Assembly (NCBI RefSeq): GCF_010726085.1
Contig: NZ_AP022560.1
Location: 5,580,001-5,644,000 of the forward strand
Origin: Mycolicibacterium moriokaense
Lineage (GTDB): Bacteria; Actinomycetota; Actinomycetes; Mycobacteriales; Mycobacteriaceae
DNA: 64,000 bases
Reading direction: 5' to 3'
The notes beneath the pieces are model-generated. The model was not told the origin of the DNA. It was given only the letters and a program-made list of their open reading frames with translations, and did not search any database. Numbering within the stretch: position 1 is the first letter of the stretch; every line of letters starts with the position of its first letter. This document shows positions 8,238 to 18,338 of the stretch, in pieces. The position numbers and the translations under genes were made by a program.

Positions 8238-9008
8238 ATGACCTCCCCGGAAGACCCCGAGGAACGAATCAGGCAGCTGGAGCAGTCGGCCGCCTCGTAC
8301 GGGGCAGTGGAGCTGGGCGCCGAGCACGCCCCGCGCGAAGGCGTCGATCCGTCGTCCCAGCTCCCTCCGCCGCCGGCCTACAACACGCCAGTGCCCCCTG
8401 CCTATGCGCCCCCGCCCGCATTCGGCCCGCCCCCGCCGCCCTACGGAGACGCGCCGTCATACGGCGACCCCTATCAGCCGCCGTTCGGCACGCAGTACAC
8501 CCCGATACAGAAGAAGGGTGCGCCCGTCGGGTTGATCATCGGCCTGGTCGTGTTCGTCTTCCTCGCCGTCTTCGGTGCGATCGCCGCGTTTGTGTGGAAC
8601 ATGTCGTCGACGATCGAGGGGGTGGCCGGCGGCGGCGGGTCGGTCGACCGGCCGAACACGCCGACCTTTCGCCCGCCGACGATCACGCTGCCAAGCATTC
8701 CCGCGATTCCCACCATCCCCAGCACCGTGGAAGAGACGCCGAAACCCGGCGGACAGTTCAGCGTCGCGGGTGTCGACAACGTCAGGACGATCCCCTGCAA
8801 CGACAGCAACATCAGCGTCAGCGGCGTCAACAACACCATCACGCTGACCGGACACTGCCTGAGCGTCACCGTGTCCGGCGTGGACAACAACGTCACCGTC
8901 GACAGCGTCGACACCATCGGAGCGTCAGGCTTCGACAACGAAGTCATCTATCACTCGGGCGATCCAAAGGTCGACGCCACGGGATCGAATACGGTCTCCC
9001 GCGGCTGA
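8238..9008 (+). CDS. DUF3060 domain membrane-anchored protein
   Basis: This 256-residue protein has a short acidic N-terminus (TSPEDPEERIRQLE), a Pro/Tyr-rich cytoplasmic stretch, one membrane helix (VGLIIGLVVFVFLAVFGAIA), a Pro/Thr linker and a C-terminal DUF3060 domain. The DUF3060 part has repeated strands such as FSVAGVDN, ISVSGVNN and VTVSGVDN, which probably stack as a small beta structure outside the membrane. ATG 8238 is chosen because the motif starting there recurs in the next gene. DUF3060 has no assigned role that I know. Confidence 0.8.
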   Translation: MTSPEDPEERIRQLEQSAASYGAVELGAEHAPREGVDPSSQLPPPPAYNTPVPPAYAPPPAFGPPPPPYGDAPSYGDPYQPPFGTQYTPIQKKGAPVGLIIGLVVFVFLAVFGAIAAFVWNMSSTIEGVAGGGGSVDRPNTPTFRPPTITLPSIPAIPTIPSTVEETPKPGGQFSVAGVDNVRTIPCNDSNISVSGVNNTITLTGHCLSVTVSGVDNNVTVDSVDTIGASGFDNEVIYHSGDPKVDATGSNTVSRG

Positions 9009-9049
9009 ACTTCCGGTGGCCGCTCGGATGGCGCCGCCTAGGAGCGGTG

Positions 9050-9316
9050 GTGGCCACGCCGGAGGATCCGGAGGCGCGAGTGGCGGCCCTGGAGGCCTCG
9101 CAGGCCGATTGCCACGCAGTGCCGCCGGCGGTCAATGCGCTGGGAGCCAACCAGCGCGAACACTCGCGGCGTGTGACGACGGTCGAGACGCGCTTGGGTG
9201 CCGTCGAGTCCGGGCTCGCCGACCTCCGACAGGAGGTGCGCGCGGGCTTTCGTTCTGTCGACGAACACCTCGCCGAACTCAAGGATCTGGTGATCCGCCG
9301 CATCAACGGCACCTAA
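9050..9316 (+). CDS. small coiled-coil protein
   Basis: This 88-residue, mostly helical protein has heptad-like spacing in TRLGAVESGLADLRQEVRAG and the following stretch, so a coiled coil is likely. The N-terminus ATPEDPEARVAALE closely resembles the start of the DUF3060 protein just upstream. GTG 9050 sits five bases after TAGGAG; GTG 9047 is an alternative. No enzyme motif is visible. It may interact with its neighbour through the shared motif, which is a guess. Confidence 0.55.
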   Translation: MATPEDPEARVAALEASQADCHAVPPAVNALGANQREHSRRVTTVETRLGAVESGLADLRQEVRAGFRSVDEHLAELKDLVIRRINGT

Positions 9317-9347
9317 CTTCTTGCCCCCCGGAAGCACTAGTCGATCT

Positions 9348-9425
9348 GCCAACCTCTTAGCGACTTTGTCGCTCAAGATGGGGTCCGCGGTAGTAATTGA
9401 GCGACTCTGTCGCTACGAGGTTGGC
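9348..9425. repeat. double palindromic repeat (CCAACCT/AGCGAC family)
   Basis: The outer arms GCCAACCTC and GAGGTTGGC are perfectly complementary. Inside are two small palindromes, AGCGACTTTGTCGCT (9359-9373) and AGCGACTCTGTCGCT (9400-9414). A single-core version occurs at 35280-35314. It follows the coiled-coil gene by 31 bases and precedes the HD hydrolase gene. Confidence 0.65.
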
Positions 9426-9478
9426 ACGAAGGCATGTCACCCCTCGGGGCTAAGGTCGGGTCACAGGAGAGGAACGAC

Positions 9479-10096
9479 GTGAGTAAGCAGACCTCGACAC
9501 CCAAACTGACCGGCCAGTTCGCCAAGGCGCTCGTCTACGCCGAGCTGAAGCACCACAACCAGGTCCGCAAGGGCGGCGACATTCCCTACATCGGCCACCT
9601 GCTCACCGTCGCCGGGTTGGTCATCAACGACGGCGGCTCCGAAGCCCAGGCCATCGCGGCGCTGTTGCACGACACCGTCGAAGACGCAGGCGGACCCCCG
9701 ACGCTCGAGGAGATCCGGCGCAACTTCGGCGAGGACGTCGCGCGCATCGTCGATGAGTGCAGCGACACCGACGTCGTGCCGAAACCGCCGTGGCACGAAC
9801 GCAAGAGCGCCTACATCCGCCATCTGCGACAGGTGGGCATGGACACCCTGCTGGTGTCGGTGGCCGACAAGCTCGACAACGCCCGCTCCATGCTGCGCGA
9901 CTACCACGAACACGGCCCCCAGCTATGGGAGCGCTTCAACGTGAAAGACCCCCGCGACCACCTCTGGTACTACGGCGAACTCCTGGCCGCGTACCGCCAA
10001 CGCGGGCTGGACAGCTGGATGGTCGACGAGCTCGACCGCGTCGTCGACGAGCTCAAGCGTCTTGTCGACGGCGACGACCGCGTCATCCTGGTCTGA
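9479..10096 (+). CDS. HD-domain phosphohydrolase related to (p)ppGpp hydrolases
   Basis: This 205-residue single HD domain has HNQVRKGGDIPYIGHLLTVA followed by AALLHDTVEDAGG, the H...HD arrangement of RelA/SpoT-type and MESH1-like hydrolases. The downstream VADKLDNARSM block supplies the final Asp. It lacks synthetase and regulatory domains, so (p)ppGpp or another nucleotide is a possible substrate, not a shown one. GTG 9479 is preferred to the upstream ATG at 9434 because AGGAGAGGAAC precedes it. recC starts 33 bases downstream. Confidence 0.8.
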   Translation: MSKQTSTPKLTGQFAKALVYAELKHHNQVRKGGDIPYIGHLLTVAGLVINDGGSEAQAIAALLHDTVEDAGGPPTLEEIRRNFGEDVARIVDECSDTDVVPKPPWHERKSAYIRHLRQVGMDTLLVSVADKLDNARSMLRDYHEHGPQLWERFNVKDPRDHLWYYGELLAAYRQRGLDSWMVDELDRVVDELKRLVDGDDRVILV

Positions 10097-10129
10097 CAAC
10101 GCGGTCGCGCCGCTTATGGTGGACGCCTG

Positions 10130-13100
10130 ATGGCACTGCACCTGCACCGTGCTGAGCGCACTGACCTGCTGGCCGACGGCCTCGGTGCCCTGCTATCGGA
10201 TCCGCTGCCCAACCCCTTCGCCGAGGAAGTCGTCATCGTCCCCGCCAAGGGCGTCGAACGGTGGCTCAGTCAGCGGCTGTCGCACGTGCTCGGCCGTGGG
10301 CGGGGCGACGACGGCGTGTGCGCAGGCATCTCGTTCCGCAGCCCGCGCTCATTGATCGCCGAGATCAGCGGCACCGACCGCGACGACCCGTGGTCACCCG
10401 ACGCCATGGTGTGGCCGCTGCTCGCCGTCATCGACGACACCTGCGACGAACCCTGGTGCTGGACACTGGCCACCCACCTCGGCCACTTCGAACAGGGCGA
10501 CGAACGCGAACTCCGGCAGGGCCGCCGCTACGCCGTCGCCCGACGGCTCGCCGGGCTCTTCGCCTCCTACGCCCGCCAGCGACCGCAATTGCTCATCGAC
10601 TGGGAAAGCGGGGACGACGGCGGTATCGACGCCGACCTGCGATGGCAGCCGGCGCTATGGCGCGCGCTGCTGGACCGCATCGACGCCGACCCGCCCCATT
10701 TCCGGCACGCCAAAACCGTTGCCACACTGCAGGAGTTGCCCACCGATCTGCCGGAGCGCATCTCCCTGTTCGGCCACACACGCCTGCCGTCTACCGAAAT
10801 CGAACTGCTCGACGCGCTGGCCACGCATCACGACCTGCACCTGTGGCTGCCGCATCCCAGCGACGACCTGTGGACGTCGCTCGCCAACGACCGCGGACCC
10901 GTCCCGCGCCGCGACGACACCTCCCATCGGCGGGTCCACCACCCGCTGCTCGCGACACTCGGACGTGATCTGCGCGAACTGCAGCGCGCCCTGCCCGCCG
11001 ACGCGCAGACCGACGAATACCTCGGCAGCGGAACGCATCCCGAGACGCTGCTCGGCTGGCTGCAGTCCGACATCACCGCCAACGCCGTGCGCCCACAGGG
11101 CCGTACCCTCAGCGCCGACGATCGTTCCGTGCAGGTGCACAGCTGCCACGGCCCCGCCCGCCAGATCGACGTCCTGCGCGAGGTACTGCTCGGCCTGCTC
11201 GCCGACGACCCCACCCTCGAGCCGCGCGACATCCTCGTCATGTGCCCGGACATCGAGACCTACGCACCGCTGATCGTCGCCGGATTCGGCCTCGGCGACG
11301 TCGTCGACGGCGCGCATCCCGCGCATCAGCTGCGCGTCAAACTCGCGGATCGTGCACTGACACAGACCAATCCGCTGCTCGGGGTCGCGTCACAACTGCT
11401 CACGCTCGCCGGTGGACGCGCCACCGCCAGCGAGGTCCTCAACCTCGCCGAGGCGGGTCCCGTGCGCGCCTGCTTCAACTTCAGCGACGATGACCTCGAC
11501 GCCATCGCCGACTGGGTGCGCGAGGCGAACATCCGCTGGGGCTTCGACCGTGCGCACCGCCACCCGTACGGCGTCGACTTCCTACAGAACACGTGGCGCT
11601 TCGGCATCGACCGCGTGCTCGCGGGAGTGGCGATGTCCGACGATTCGCATGCGTGGCTGGACACCACGCTTCCGCTCGACGACGTCGGCAGCAACCGCAT
11701 CGAGCTCGCCGGTCGGCTCGCCGAGTACGTCGAACGGCTGCAGGCGTGCGTCGAATCACTCTCCGGCGCACGGCCATTACGCGAATGGCTCACCGCGTTG
11801 TCCACCGGCATCGCCCGGTTGACCGCGGTGTCCGATGCCGACCTGTGGCAGTCCAGCCAGGTCGAGCGCGAGTTCAACGAGGTGCTCGCGAAGGCCGGAC
11901 CGCATGCCGACACGCTGATGCGGTTGCCGGACATCAAGGCGCTGCTCGACCGTCACCTCGCCGGCCGGCCGACCCGCGCGAACTTCCGCACCGGCACGCT
12001 GACCGTGTGCACGATGGTGCCGATGCGGTCGGTGCCGCACCGCGTCGTCTGCCTGGTCGGGCTCGACGACGGCGTTTTCCCCCGGCTCGGGGTGGTCGAC
12101 GGCGACGACGCGCTGGCCCGCGATCCGATGACCGGCGAGCGCGACATCCGTTCGGAAGACCGGCAATTGCTGCTCGACGCGATCGGCGCGGCGACCGAGA
12201 AGCTCGTCATCACCTACACCGGCGCCAACGAGTACTCGGGGCAGCGCAAACCGCCCGCGGTGCCGCTCGTCGAACTGCTCGACACGCTCGATGTCACCAC
12301 GTCGGAGAAGGTTCGCGATCGGGTACTCACCGAACATCCGTTGCAGCCCTTCGATGTTCGCAATGTGACGCCGGGCGAGCTCGGCATGCCGCCGGGTAAA
12401 CCGTTCACGTTCGACCCGACCGCTCTCACCGTGGCCCAGGTCGCGACCGGCCACCGCGCCCAGCGTCCGCGTCTCATCGGTCAACCGCTGCCCCCACCGC
12501 CGCCGGACGACCTCGCCCTCGACGACCTGATCGGCTTCTTCAAGGACCCGGTGAAAGGGTTCTTCCGTGCGCTGGACTACACGCTGCCCTGGGACGTCGA
12601 AGCGGTCGAGGATGCGATGCCCGTTGAGATCGACGCCCTGCAGGAGTGGAAGGTAGGCGACCGGATGCTCGATGACATGCTGCGCGGCATGTCGCCCGAG
12701 AACGCACGGGAGGCCGAATGGCGTCGCGGCTCGCTGCCGCCGGGCAAGCTGGGCTGGCGCACGGCGACGGAGATCTGCGTCAAGGCCGACGCGCTGGCCA
12801 AGGCCGCGAAGCGACACCGCACCGTCGAGCCGGACGCCTATGACGTCGACATCGACCTCGGCGGGCGCCGCATCACCGGCACCGTCCCGCGGCTGTACGG
12901 CGACCGGCTCGTCGCGGTCACGTACTCGAAGCTGGACGGGCGGCACCTACTGGAATCGTGGATTCGCCTGGTGGCGTTGACGGCCCAATATCCAGGCCGG
13001 GAGTGGACGGCGGTGTGCATCGGTCGCCCGAAGCAGGCGGGCCCGCCGAAGGAGCGGCTGTTGGGTCCGCCGGACGCCGCGCTCGAGGTGCTGCGCGATC

Positions 13101-13378
13101 TCGTCGCCATGTACGACGAGGGACGTCGCCAGCCGATTCCGTTGCCGCTCAAGACGTCCTATGCGTGGGCAGAGACCGAGCACCACCGCGGCACGCCGAT
13201 GCGGGAGGCAAGCTGGAAATGGAAGACCGGCCGCTACCCCGGTGAGGACCAGGAGCCTGCCCACGTGCGGGTGTGGGGCCCGAGCTATCCGCTGGAAGAC
13301 CTGGTCGCCGCCGGCCTGCCGGACTATGCGACACGGCTGTGGTCGCCGATGCTCTCGGCCGAGAGGGATCCCGACTGA
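10130..13378 (+). CDS. recC: exodeoxyribonuclease V gamma subunit RecC
   Basis: This 1082-residue protein matches RecC in length and layout: an inactive SF1-like N-terminal half beginning LHLHRAERTDLLADGL, the SVQVHSCHGPARQIDVLREV block and a degenerate nuclease-like C-terminal half. RecC scans for Chi-type signals in enterobacteria; mycobacterial RecBCD is reported to act mainly in single-strand annealing repair. It is the first gene of recC-recB-recD. Its TGA overlaps the recB ATG. Confidence 0.95.
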   Translation: MALHLHRAERTDLLADGLGALLSDPLPNPFAEEVVIVPAKGVERWLSQRLSHVLGRGRGDDGVCAGISFRSPRSLIAEISGTDRDDPWSPDAMVWPLLAVIDDTCDEPWCWTLATHLGHFEQGDERELRQGRRYAVARRLAGLFASYARQRPQLLIDWESGDDGGIDADLRWQPALWRALLDRIDADPPHFRHAKTVATLQELPTDLPERISLFGHTRLPSTEIELLDALATHHDLHLWLPHPSDDLWTSLANDRGPVPRRDDTSHRRVHHPLLATLGRDLRELQRALPADAQTDEYLGSGTHPETLLGWLQSDITANAVRPQGRTLSADDRSVQVHSCHGPARQIDVLREVLLGLLADDPTLEPRDILVMCPDIETYAPLIVAGFGLGDVVDGAHPAHQLRVKLADRALTQTNPLLGVASQLLTLAGGRATASEVLNLAEAGPVRACFNFSDDDLDAIADWVREANIRWGFDRAHRHPYGVDFLQNTWRFGIDRVLAGVAMSDDSHAWLDTTLPLDDVGSNRIELAGRLAEYVERLQACVESLSGARPLREWLTALSTGIARLTAVSDADLWQSSQVEREFNEVLAKAGPHADTLMRLPDIKALLDRHLAGRPTRANFRTGTLTVCTMVPMRSVPHRVVCLVGLDDGVFPRLGVVDGDDALARDPMTGERDIRSEDRQLLLDAIGAATEKLVITYTGANEYSGQRKPPAVPLVELLDTLDVTTSEKVRDRVLTEHPLQPFDVRNVTPGELGMPPGKPFTFDPTALTVAQVATGHRAQRPRLIGQPLPPPPPDDLALDDLIGFFKDPVKGFFRALDYTLPWDVEAVEDAMPVEIDALQEWKVGDRMLDDMLRGMSPENAREAEWRRGSLPPGKLGWRTATEICVKADALAKAAKRHRTVEPDAYDVDIDLGGRRITGTVPRLYGDRLVAVTYSKLDGRHLLESWIRLVALTAQYPGREWTAVCIGRPKQAGPPKERLLGPPDAALEVLRDLVAMYDEGRRQPIPLPLKTSYAWAETEHHRGTPMREASWKWKTGRYPGEDQEPAHVRVWGPSYPLEDLVAAGLPDYATRLWSPMLSAERDPD

Positions 13379-16300
13379 TGGAGATGGTCCCCTTCGACCT
13401 GCTGGGTCCGCTGCCTGCGCCGCGGTCCACGACCGTGCTCGAGGCGAGCGCGGGGACGGGTAAGACGTTCGCACTCGCGGGCCTGGTGACGCGTTATGTC
13501 GCCGAGGGTGTGGCGACGCTCGATGAGATGCTGCTCATCACCTTCGGGCGCGCCGCGAGCCAGGAACTGCGGGAGCGGGTGCGCAGCCAGATCCTCGAGG
13601 CGCTGCTGGCGTTCGACGACCCGTCGACGGTCGGCGATAACCAGATCCTCAAGCATCTGCTCGATGCCGACCCCGACGAGCTCGCCGAGCGCAAGCTCCG
13701 GCTGCGGGATGCGCTGGCCGGATTCGACGCCGCAACCATCGCGACCACGCATCAGTTCTGCCAGCTGGTGTTGAAATCGCTTGGAGTGGCGGGTGATACC
13801 GATGCGGGCGTGCAGCTGGTCGAAAGCCTCGACGATATCGTCGCCGAGATCGTCGACGACCTGTACCTGGCGCACTTCGGTCAGCAGAAGGACGATCCGC
13901 AGCTGACCCGCGAGCAGGCACTCGACCTGGCGCGACAGGTCGTCGCCAACCCGCACACCGAGCTGCGGCCGTTGGATCCGCCGCCGGGTCTCGAGCCCGC
14001 GGTGCGTGTCGACTTCGCCAAGGCCGTGTGCGCGGAGCTGGAGAAGCGCAAGCGCAAGCTCGGCATCCTGCACTACGACGACCTGCTCTCGCGGCTCGCG
14101 AACGCGTTGGAGCCCACCGATTCTCCGGCGCGGGCCCACATGCAGCGCCGCTGGTCGATCGTCATGGTCGACGAGTTCCAGGACACCGACCCGGTGCAGT
14201 GGCAGGTGATCGACCGCGCGTTCTCCGGCCACTCCACGGTGATCCTGATCGGCGATCCGAAGCAGGCGATCTACGCGTTCCGCGGCGGCGACATCGTCAC
14301 GTACCTGCACGCCGCCGAGAGCGCGGGCGAACGTCGCACCCTCGGCACCAACTGGCGCAGCGACGGCCCGCTCGTCAACAGACTGCAGGCGGTGATGCGC
14401 GACGCACAGCTCGGCGATTCCAGGATCGTGGTCCGGGAGGTCGAGGCCAACCACAAGGAGCACCGGCTCAAGGGTGCGCCACACAACGAGCCGTTCCGGC
14501 TGCGGGTGGTGTCGCGGGACACGTTGCGCACCAAACCCGATCGCACCATCACGATGGACCGGCTGCGGCCCCATATCAGCGCGGACCTGGCGTCCGACAT
14601 CGCCGCGTTGCTGTCGAGCGGCGCGACGTTCTGCGACCGGCCGCTGCGGCCCGGTGACATCGCCGTGATCGTCGAGACGCACCGTGACGGCCGGGCCTGC
14701 TTCGACGCCCTCGCCGCGGCGCGCATTCCCGCCGTGTACACCGGCGACTCGGACGTGTTCTCGTCGCAGGCGGCCGACGACTGGCTGTGTCTGCTGGAGG
14801 CCTTCGATCAACCCCACCGCTCCGGGCTGGTGCGCGCGGCGGCGACGACCATGTTCTTCGGCGAGACCGCGGAAACCCTTGCCGCCGAGGGTGACACGTT
14901 GACCGACCGCATCGCCGACATCCTGCGCGAATGGGCCGACCATGCGCGCGACCGCGGCGTGGCCGCCGTGTTCGAGGCCGCACAGCTGAGGGGAATGGGC
15001 ACCAGGGTGCTGTCGTGGGTCGACGGCGAACGCCACATGACCGACCTCGCGCATCTGACGCAGGTGCTGCACGACACCGCCCATCGCGAGCACTTCAGCC
15101 TGCCCGCGCTTCGCGACTGGCTACGGACACAGCGCGAAGAGCCCAGCGGCGCCGTCGAGCGCAATCGCCGCTTGGACAGCGACGCCGCAGCCGTGCAGAT
15201 CATGACGGTGTGGGTGAGCAAGGGCCTGCAGTACCCGGTGGTGTACCTGCCGTTCGCGTTCAACCGCAACATCCAGACCCGCGACGTCGTGCTGTTCCAT
15301 GACGGCGACACCCGCTGCCTGCACATCGGCGGCGAGCAGAGCCCGGATTACTCGGCGGTCCAGCAGTTGGGCCGGCGTGAGGCGGCCAGCGACGACGTCC
15401 GGCTCACCTATGTCGCGCTCACCCGGGCACAGTCGCAGGTGGTCGCATGGTGGGCGCCGTCGTGGGACGAACCCAACGGTGGGCTGTCGCGGCTGCTGCG
15501 CGGCCGGCAACCCGGCGACCCGGTGGTGCCCGACCGCTGCGACCCGCCGAAGATCGACGACGCCGACGCGCTGACCGCGCTGCGAGCCTGGGAGACCGCC
15601 GGCGGGCCGGTGCTCGAGGAGTCGGTGATCACACCGCCCGTCGAGGTCGAATTGCCGCCCACACCATGGGGTCTCGACGTGCGACACTTCCACCGTCGGA
15701 TCGACACCTCCTGGCGGCGGACGTCGTATTCGGGCCTGATCCGGGCGGCCGAATCGGTGGGGGTGACCAGCGAGCCGGAGGTCATCGAACTCGATGACGA
15801 GGTCGGCGAGGTGCCCGTGCACGAGCCCGCCGACGTCGGGGCGGATGTGCCGTCGCCGATGGCCGACCTGCCGACCGGTGCGAAATTCGGCACGCTGGTG
15901 CACGCGGTGCTCGAGACGGCGGACCCGTTCGCCGACGATCTCGCCGCCGAGCTGGAGTCGAAGATCCGCGAGCACTCGGTGTGGTGGCCCGTCGACGCCG
16001 CGCCCGAAGACCTGGCGACGGCGATGGTGCCGATGCACGACACCCCGCTCGGTCCGCTGGCGCCCGGGTTGACGCTGCGCCAGATCGGTCTGCGAGACCG
16101 CCTGCAGGAGATGGAGTTCGAGTTCCCGCTGGCGGGTGGCGACGTGCGGACCGGCGCGCCGTCGATCACCTTGGCCGACGTCGGCCGGCTGCTGGCCGAA
16201 CACCTGCCGTCCGACGACCCCCTCGCCTCGTACGCCGATCGCCTGTCGGGCGGTGCCCTGGGTGCGCAGTCGCTGAAGGGGTACCTGACGGGGTCGCTGG

Positions 16301-16674
16301 ACGTGGTGTTGCGGGTGGACGGCCGCTATCTCGTCGTCGACTACAAGACGAACTGGCTGGGCGAGCCGGGGCGGTCGTTGACGGCCGCGGACTATGGCCA
16401 GCCGCGGCTGGTCGAGGCGATGCTGCATTCGGACTACCCGCTGCAGGCGCTGCTGTATAGCGTTGTGCTGCATCGGTTCCTGCGGTGGCGACAGTCCGGC
16501 TATTCGCCGGAGAAGCATCTCGGCGGCGTGCTGTACCTGTTCGTGCGGGGCATGTGCGGCGCGCAGACGCCGGTGGTCGACGGGCATCCGGCGGGGGTGT
16601 TCAGCTGGCAGCCGCCGGCGGCGCTGATCGTGGCGCTGTCGGACCTGCTCGACGCGGGAACGGTGGCGGCGTGA
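13378..16674 (+). CDS. recB: exodeoxyribonuclease V beta subunit RecB
   Basis: This 1098-residue UvrD-type helicase-nuclease has Walker A ASAGTGKTFALAG near the N-terminus, Walker B VDEFQDTDPVQW, motif III LIGDPKQAIYAFRGGD, and a motif V/VI region TVWVSKGLQYPVVYLP with LTYVALTRAQSQ. The C-terminal nuclease shows GSLDVVLRVDGRYLVVDYKT, the D...DYK active-site pattern. The ATG sits in TGATG shared with the recC stop, giving translational coupling. Its own stop overlaps the recD GTG. Confidence 0.96.
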   Translation: MEMVPFDLLGPLPAPRSTTVLEASAGTGKTFALAGLVTRYVAEGVATLDEMLLITFGRAASQELRERVRSQILEALLAFDDPSTVGDNQILKHLLDADPDELAERKLRLRDALAGFDAATIATTHQFCQLVLKSLGVAGDTDAGVQLVESLDDIVAEIVDDLYLAHFGQQKDDPQLTREQALDLARQVVANPHTELRPLDPPPGLEPAVRVDFAKAVCAELEKRKRKLGILHYDDLLSRLANALEPTDSPARAHMQRRWSIVMVDEFQDTDPVQWQVIDRAFSGHSTVILIGDPKQAIYAFRGGDIVTYLHAAESAGERRTLGTNWRSDGPLVNRLQAVMRDAQLGDSRIVVREVEANHKEHRLKGAPHNEPFRLRVVSRDTLRTKPDRTITMDRLRPHISADLASDIAALLSSGATFCDRPLRPGDIAVIVETHRDGRACFDALAAARIPAVYTGDSDVFSSQAADDWLCLLEAFDQPHRSGLVRAAATTMFFGETAETLAAEGDTLTDRIADILREWADHARDRGVAAVFEAAQLRGMGTRVLSWVDGERHMTDLAHLTQVLHDTAHREHFSLPALRDWLRTQREEPSGAVERNRRLDSDAAAVQIMTVWVSKGLQYPVVYLPFAFNRNIQTRDVVLFHDGDTRCLHIGGEQSPDYSAVQQLGRREAASDDVRLTYVALTRAQSQVVAWWAPSWDEPNGGLSRLLRGRQPGDPVVPDRCDPPKIDDADALTALRAWETAGGPVLEESVITPPVEVELPPTPWGLDVRHFHRRIDTSWRRTSYSGLIRAAESVGVTSEPEVIELDDEVGEVPVHEPADVGADVPSPMADLPTGAKFGTLVHAVLETADPFADDLAAELESKIREHSVWWPVDAAPEDLATAMVPMHDTPLGPLAPGLTLRQIGLRDRLQEMEFEFPLAGGDVRTGAPSITLADVGRLLAEHLPSDDPLASYADRLSGGALGAQSLKGYLTGSLDVVLRVDGRYLVVDYKTNWLGEPGRSLTAADYGQPRLVEAMLHSDYPLQALLYSVVLHRFLRWRQSGYSPEKHLGGVLYLFVRGMCGAQTPVVDGHPAGVFSWQPPAALIVALSDLLDAGTVAA

Positions 16675-18338
16675 GTCTTCTCGAGGCGTTCGCGGAGTTG
16701 TTCGAGCCGGCCGACGTGCACGTCGCACGCCGGCTCACCGCGATGGCGAAGGAGAGCGACGAGACGGTCCAGTTGGCGATCGCGATTGTGGTGCGGGCGC
16801 TGCGCGGCGGCTCGGTGTGCGTGGACCTGCGGTCCGTGGCCGAGCAACTCGAAATGCCCGACCTGCCTTGGCCGGTACCCGACGCGTGGCTGGCGGCGGT
16901 GCGGGCGAGCCCGCTCGTCACCGACACTCCGGTGCTGCGGCTGTACGGCGATCTGCTGTACATGGACCGCTACTGGCTCGAGGAGCAGCAGGTGTGCGAG
17001 GACGTGCTGACACTGCTGTCCTCGTCGCTGCCTGGCGCGGTCCCGAGTCTCGAGCGACTGTTCCCCAAAGGGTGGGAGGAGCAGCGAGCGGCCGCGGAAG
17101 TCGCACTGTCACAGTCACTTACGGTGCTGACAGGCGGTCCGGGCACGGGTAAGACGACCACGGTCGCGCGGCTGCTGGCGTTGCTGGCGGAGCAGGCGTC
17201 GCTCTCGGGGCGTCCGCCGTTGCGTATTGCATTGGCGGCGCCGACGGGTAAGGCGGCGGCGCGGCTGCTGGAGGCGGTCCAATTGGAGGTCGACAAGCTC
17301 GACCCCGTCGATCGCGACCGGCTGCCGGAGCTGAAGGCTTCGACGCTGCATCGGCTGTTGCGGTCGCGGCCGGACAACTCGTCGCGGTTCCGGCACCACC
17401 GCGAGAACCGGCTGCCGCACGACGTCATCGTGGTCGACGAGACGTCGATGGTGTCGCTGACACTGATGGCGCGCCTACTCGAGGCGCTGCGCCCCGACAG
17501 CCGGCTGCTGCTCGTCGGCGACCCCGACCAGCTGGCGTCCGTCGAGGCCGGGGCGGTGCTGGCGGATATGGTCGACGGCCTCGGGGCGGAACGGATCGCC
17601 GAGCTGAAGACGTCGCACCGGTTCGGCGAGTCGATCGGCAAGCTGGCGTCGGCGATCCGCACGGGCGACACCGACGAGGTCATCGCCTCGCTTCGGGCCG
17701 GCGGGGAGCACATCGAGTGGCTCGAGACCGACTCTCCGGCCGAGCAGCTGCGCAAAGTGCTTCTCCCCCATGCGTTACGGCTGCGGGAGGCGGCGACCCT
17801 CGGCGACGCGAAGGCCGCGCTGTCGACGCTCGACGAGCACCGGCTGCTGTGCGCGCACCGCCGCGGGCCGTACGGGGTGCGGTTCTGGAACCACCAGGTC
17901 GAGCGGTGGCTGACCGACGCGACGGGCGAGCCGCTGTGGACGCAGTGGTATGCGGGCAGACCCCTCCTCGTGACGGCCAACGACTACGGGCTGGGCCTGT
18001 ACAACGGCGACACCGGCGTGACGGTGGTGCGCGACGAGGGGCTGCGCGCGGTGGTGGCCGCCGGCGGGGAACCTCTGGAGTTCGCGACGGGGCGGCTCTC
18101 CGAGGTCGACACGATGCACGCGATGACGATCCACAAATCGCAGGGCAGCCAGGCCGACGAGGTGACCGTCCTGCTGCCTCCCGAGGACTCGCGGCTGTTG
18201 ACCCGCGAGCTCTTCTACACCGCGGTCACGCGCGCCAAGGAACGCATCCGCGTCATCGGGACCGAGGAGTCGGTGCGGGCGGCGGTGCAGCGGCGGGCGG
18301 TCCGAGCGTCGGGCCTGGCGCAACGATTGCGGGCCTGA
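16671..18338 (+). CDS. recD: exodeoxyribonuclease V alpha subunit RecD
   Basis: This 555-residue SF1B helicase has Walker A LTGGPGTGKTTTVARLLALL, Walker B VIVVDETSMVSL, motif III LVGDPDQLASVEAG and C-terminal THAMTIHKSQGSQ-type motifs (here MHAMTIHKSQGSQADEV) with FYTAVTRAKERI. It drives the 5'-3' motor of RecBCD. GTG 16671 overlaps the recB stop by 4 bases. The TGA at 18336-18338 is the left edge of a palindromic terminator shared with the convergent reductase gene. Confidence 0.95.
   Translation: MSLLEAFAELFEPADVHVARRLTAMAKESDETVQLAIAIVVRALRGGSVCVDLRSVAEQLEMPDLPWPVPDAWLAAVRASPLVTDTPVLRLYGDLLYMDRYWLEEQQVCEDVLTLLSSSLPGAVPSLERLFPKGWEEQRAAAEVALSQSLTVLTGGPGTGKTTTVARLLALLAEQASLSGRPPLRIALAAPTGKAAARLLEAVQLEVDKLDPVDRDRLPELKASTLHRLLRSRPDNSSRFRHHRENRLPHDVIVVDETSMVSLTLMARLLEALRPDSRLLLVGDPDQLASVEAGAVLADMVDGLGAERIAELKTSHRFGESIGKLASAIRTGDTDEVIASLRAGGEHIEWLETDSPAEQLRKVLLPHALRLREAATLGDAKAALSTLDEHRLLCAHRRGPYGVRFWNHQVERWLTDATGEPLWTQWYAGRPLLVTANDYGLGLYNGDTGVTVVRDEGLRAVVAAGGEPLEFATGRLSEVDTMHAMTIHKSQGSQADEVTVLLPPEDSRLLTRELFYTAVTRAKERIRVIGTEESVRAAVQRRAVRASGLAQRLRA

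Noticed and set aside
7499..9316. 605-codon plus-strand frame crossing the GH3, DUF3060 and coiled-coil genes
   Set aside because: Only its last 88 codons look like protein; the rest is antisense or out of frame with real genes.
13324..15093. 589-codon minus-strand frame inside recB
   Set aside because: Antisense shadow of a clear RecB gene, with no recognisable domain.
15121..16728. 535-codon minus-strand frame inside recB/recD
   Set aside because: Antisense to conserved RecB nuclease motifs; composition typical of a shadow frame.
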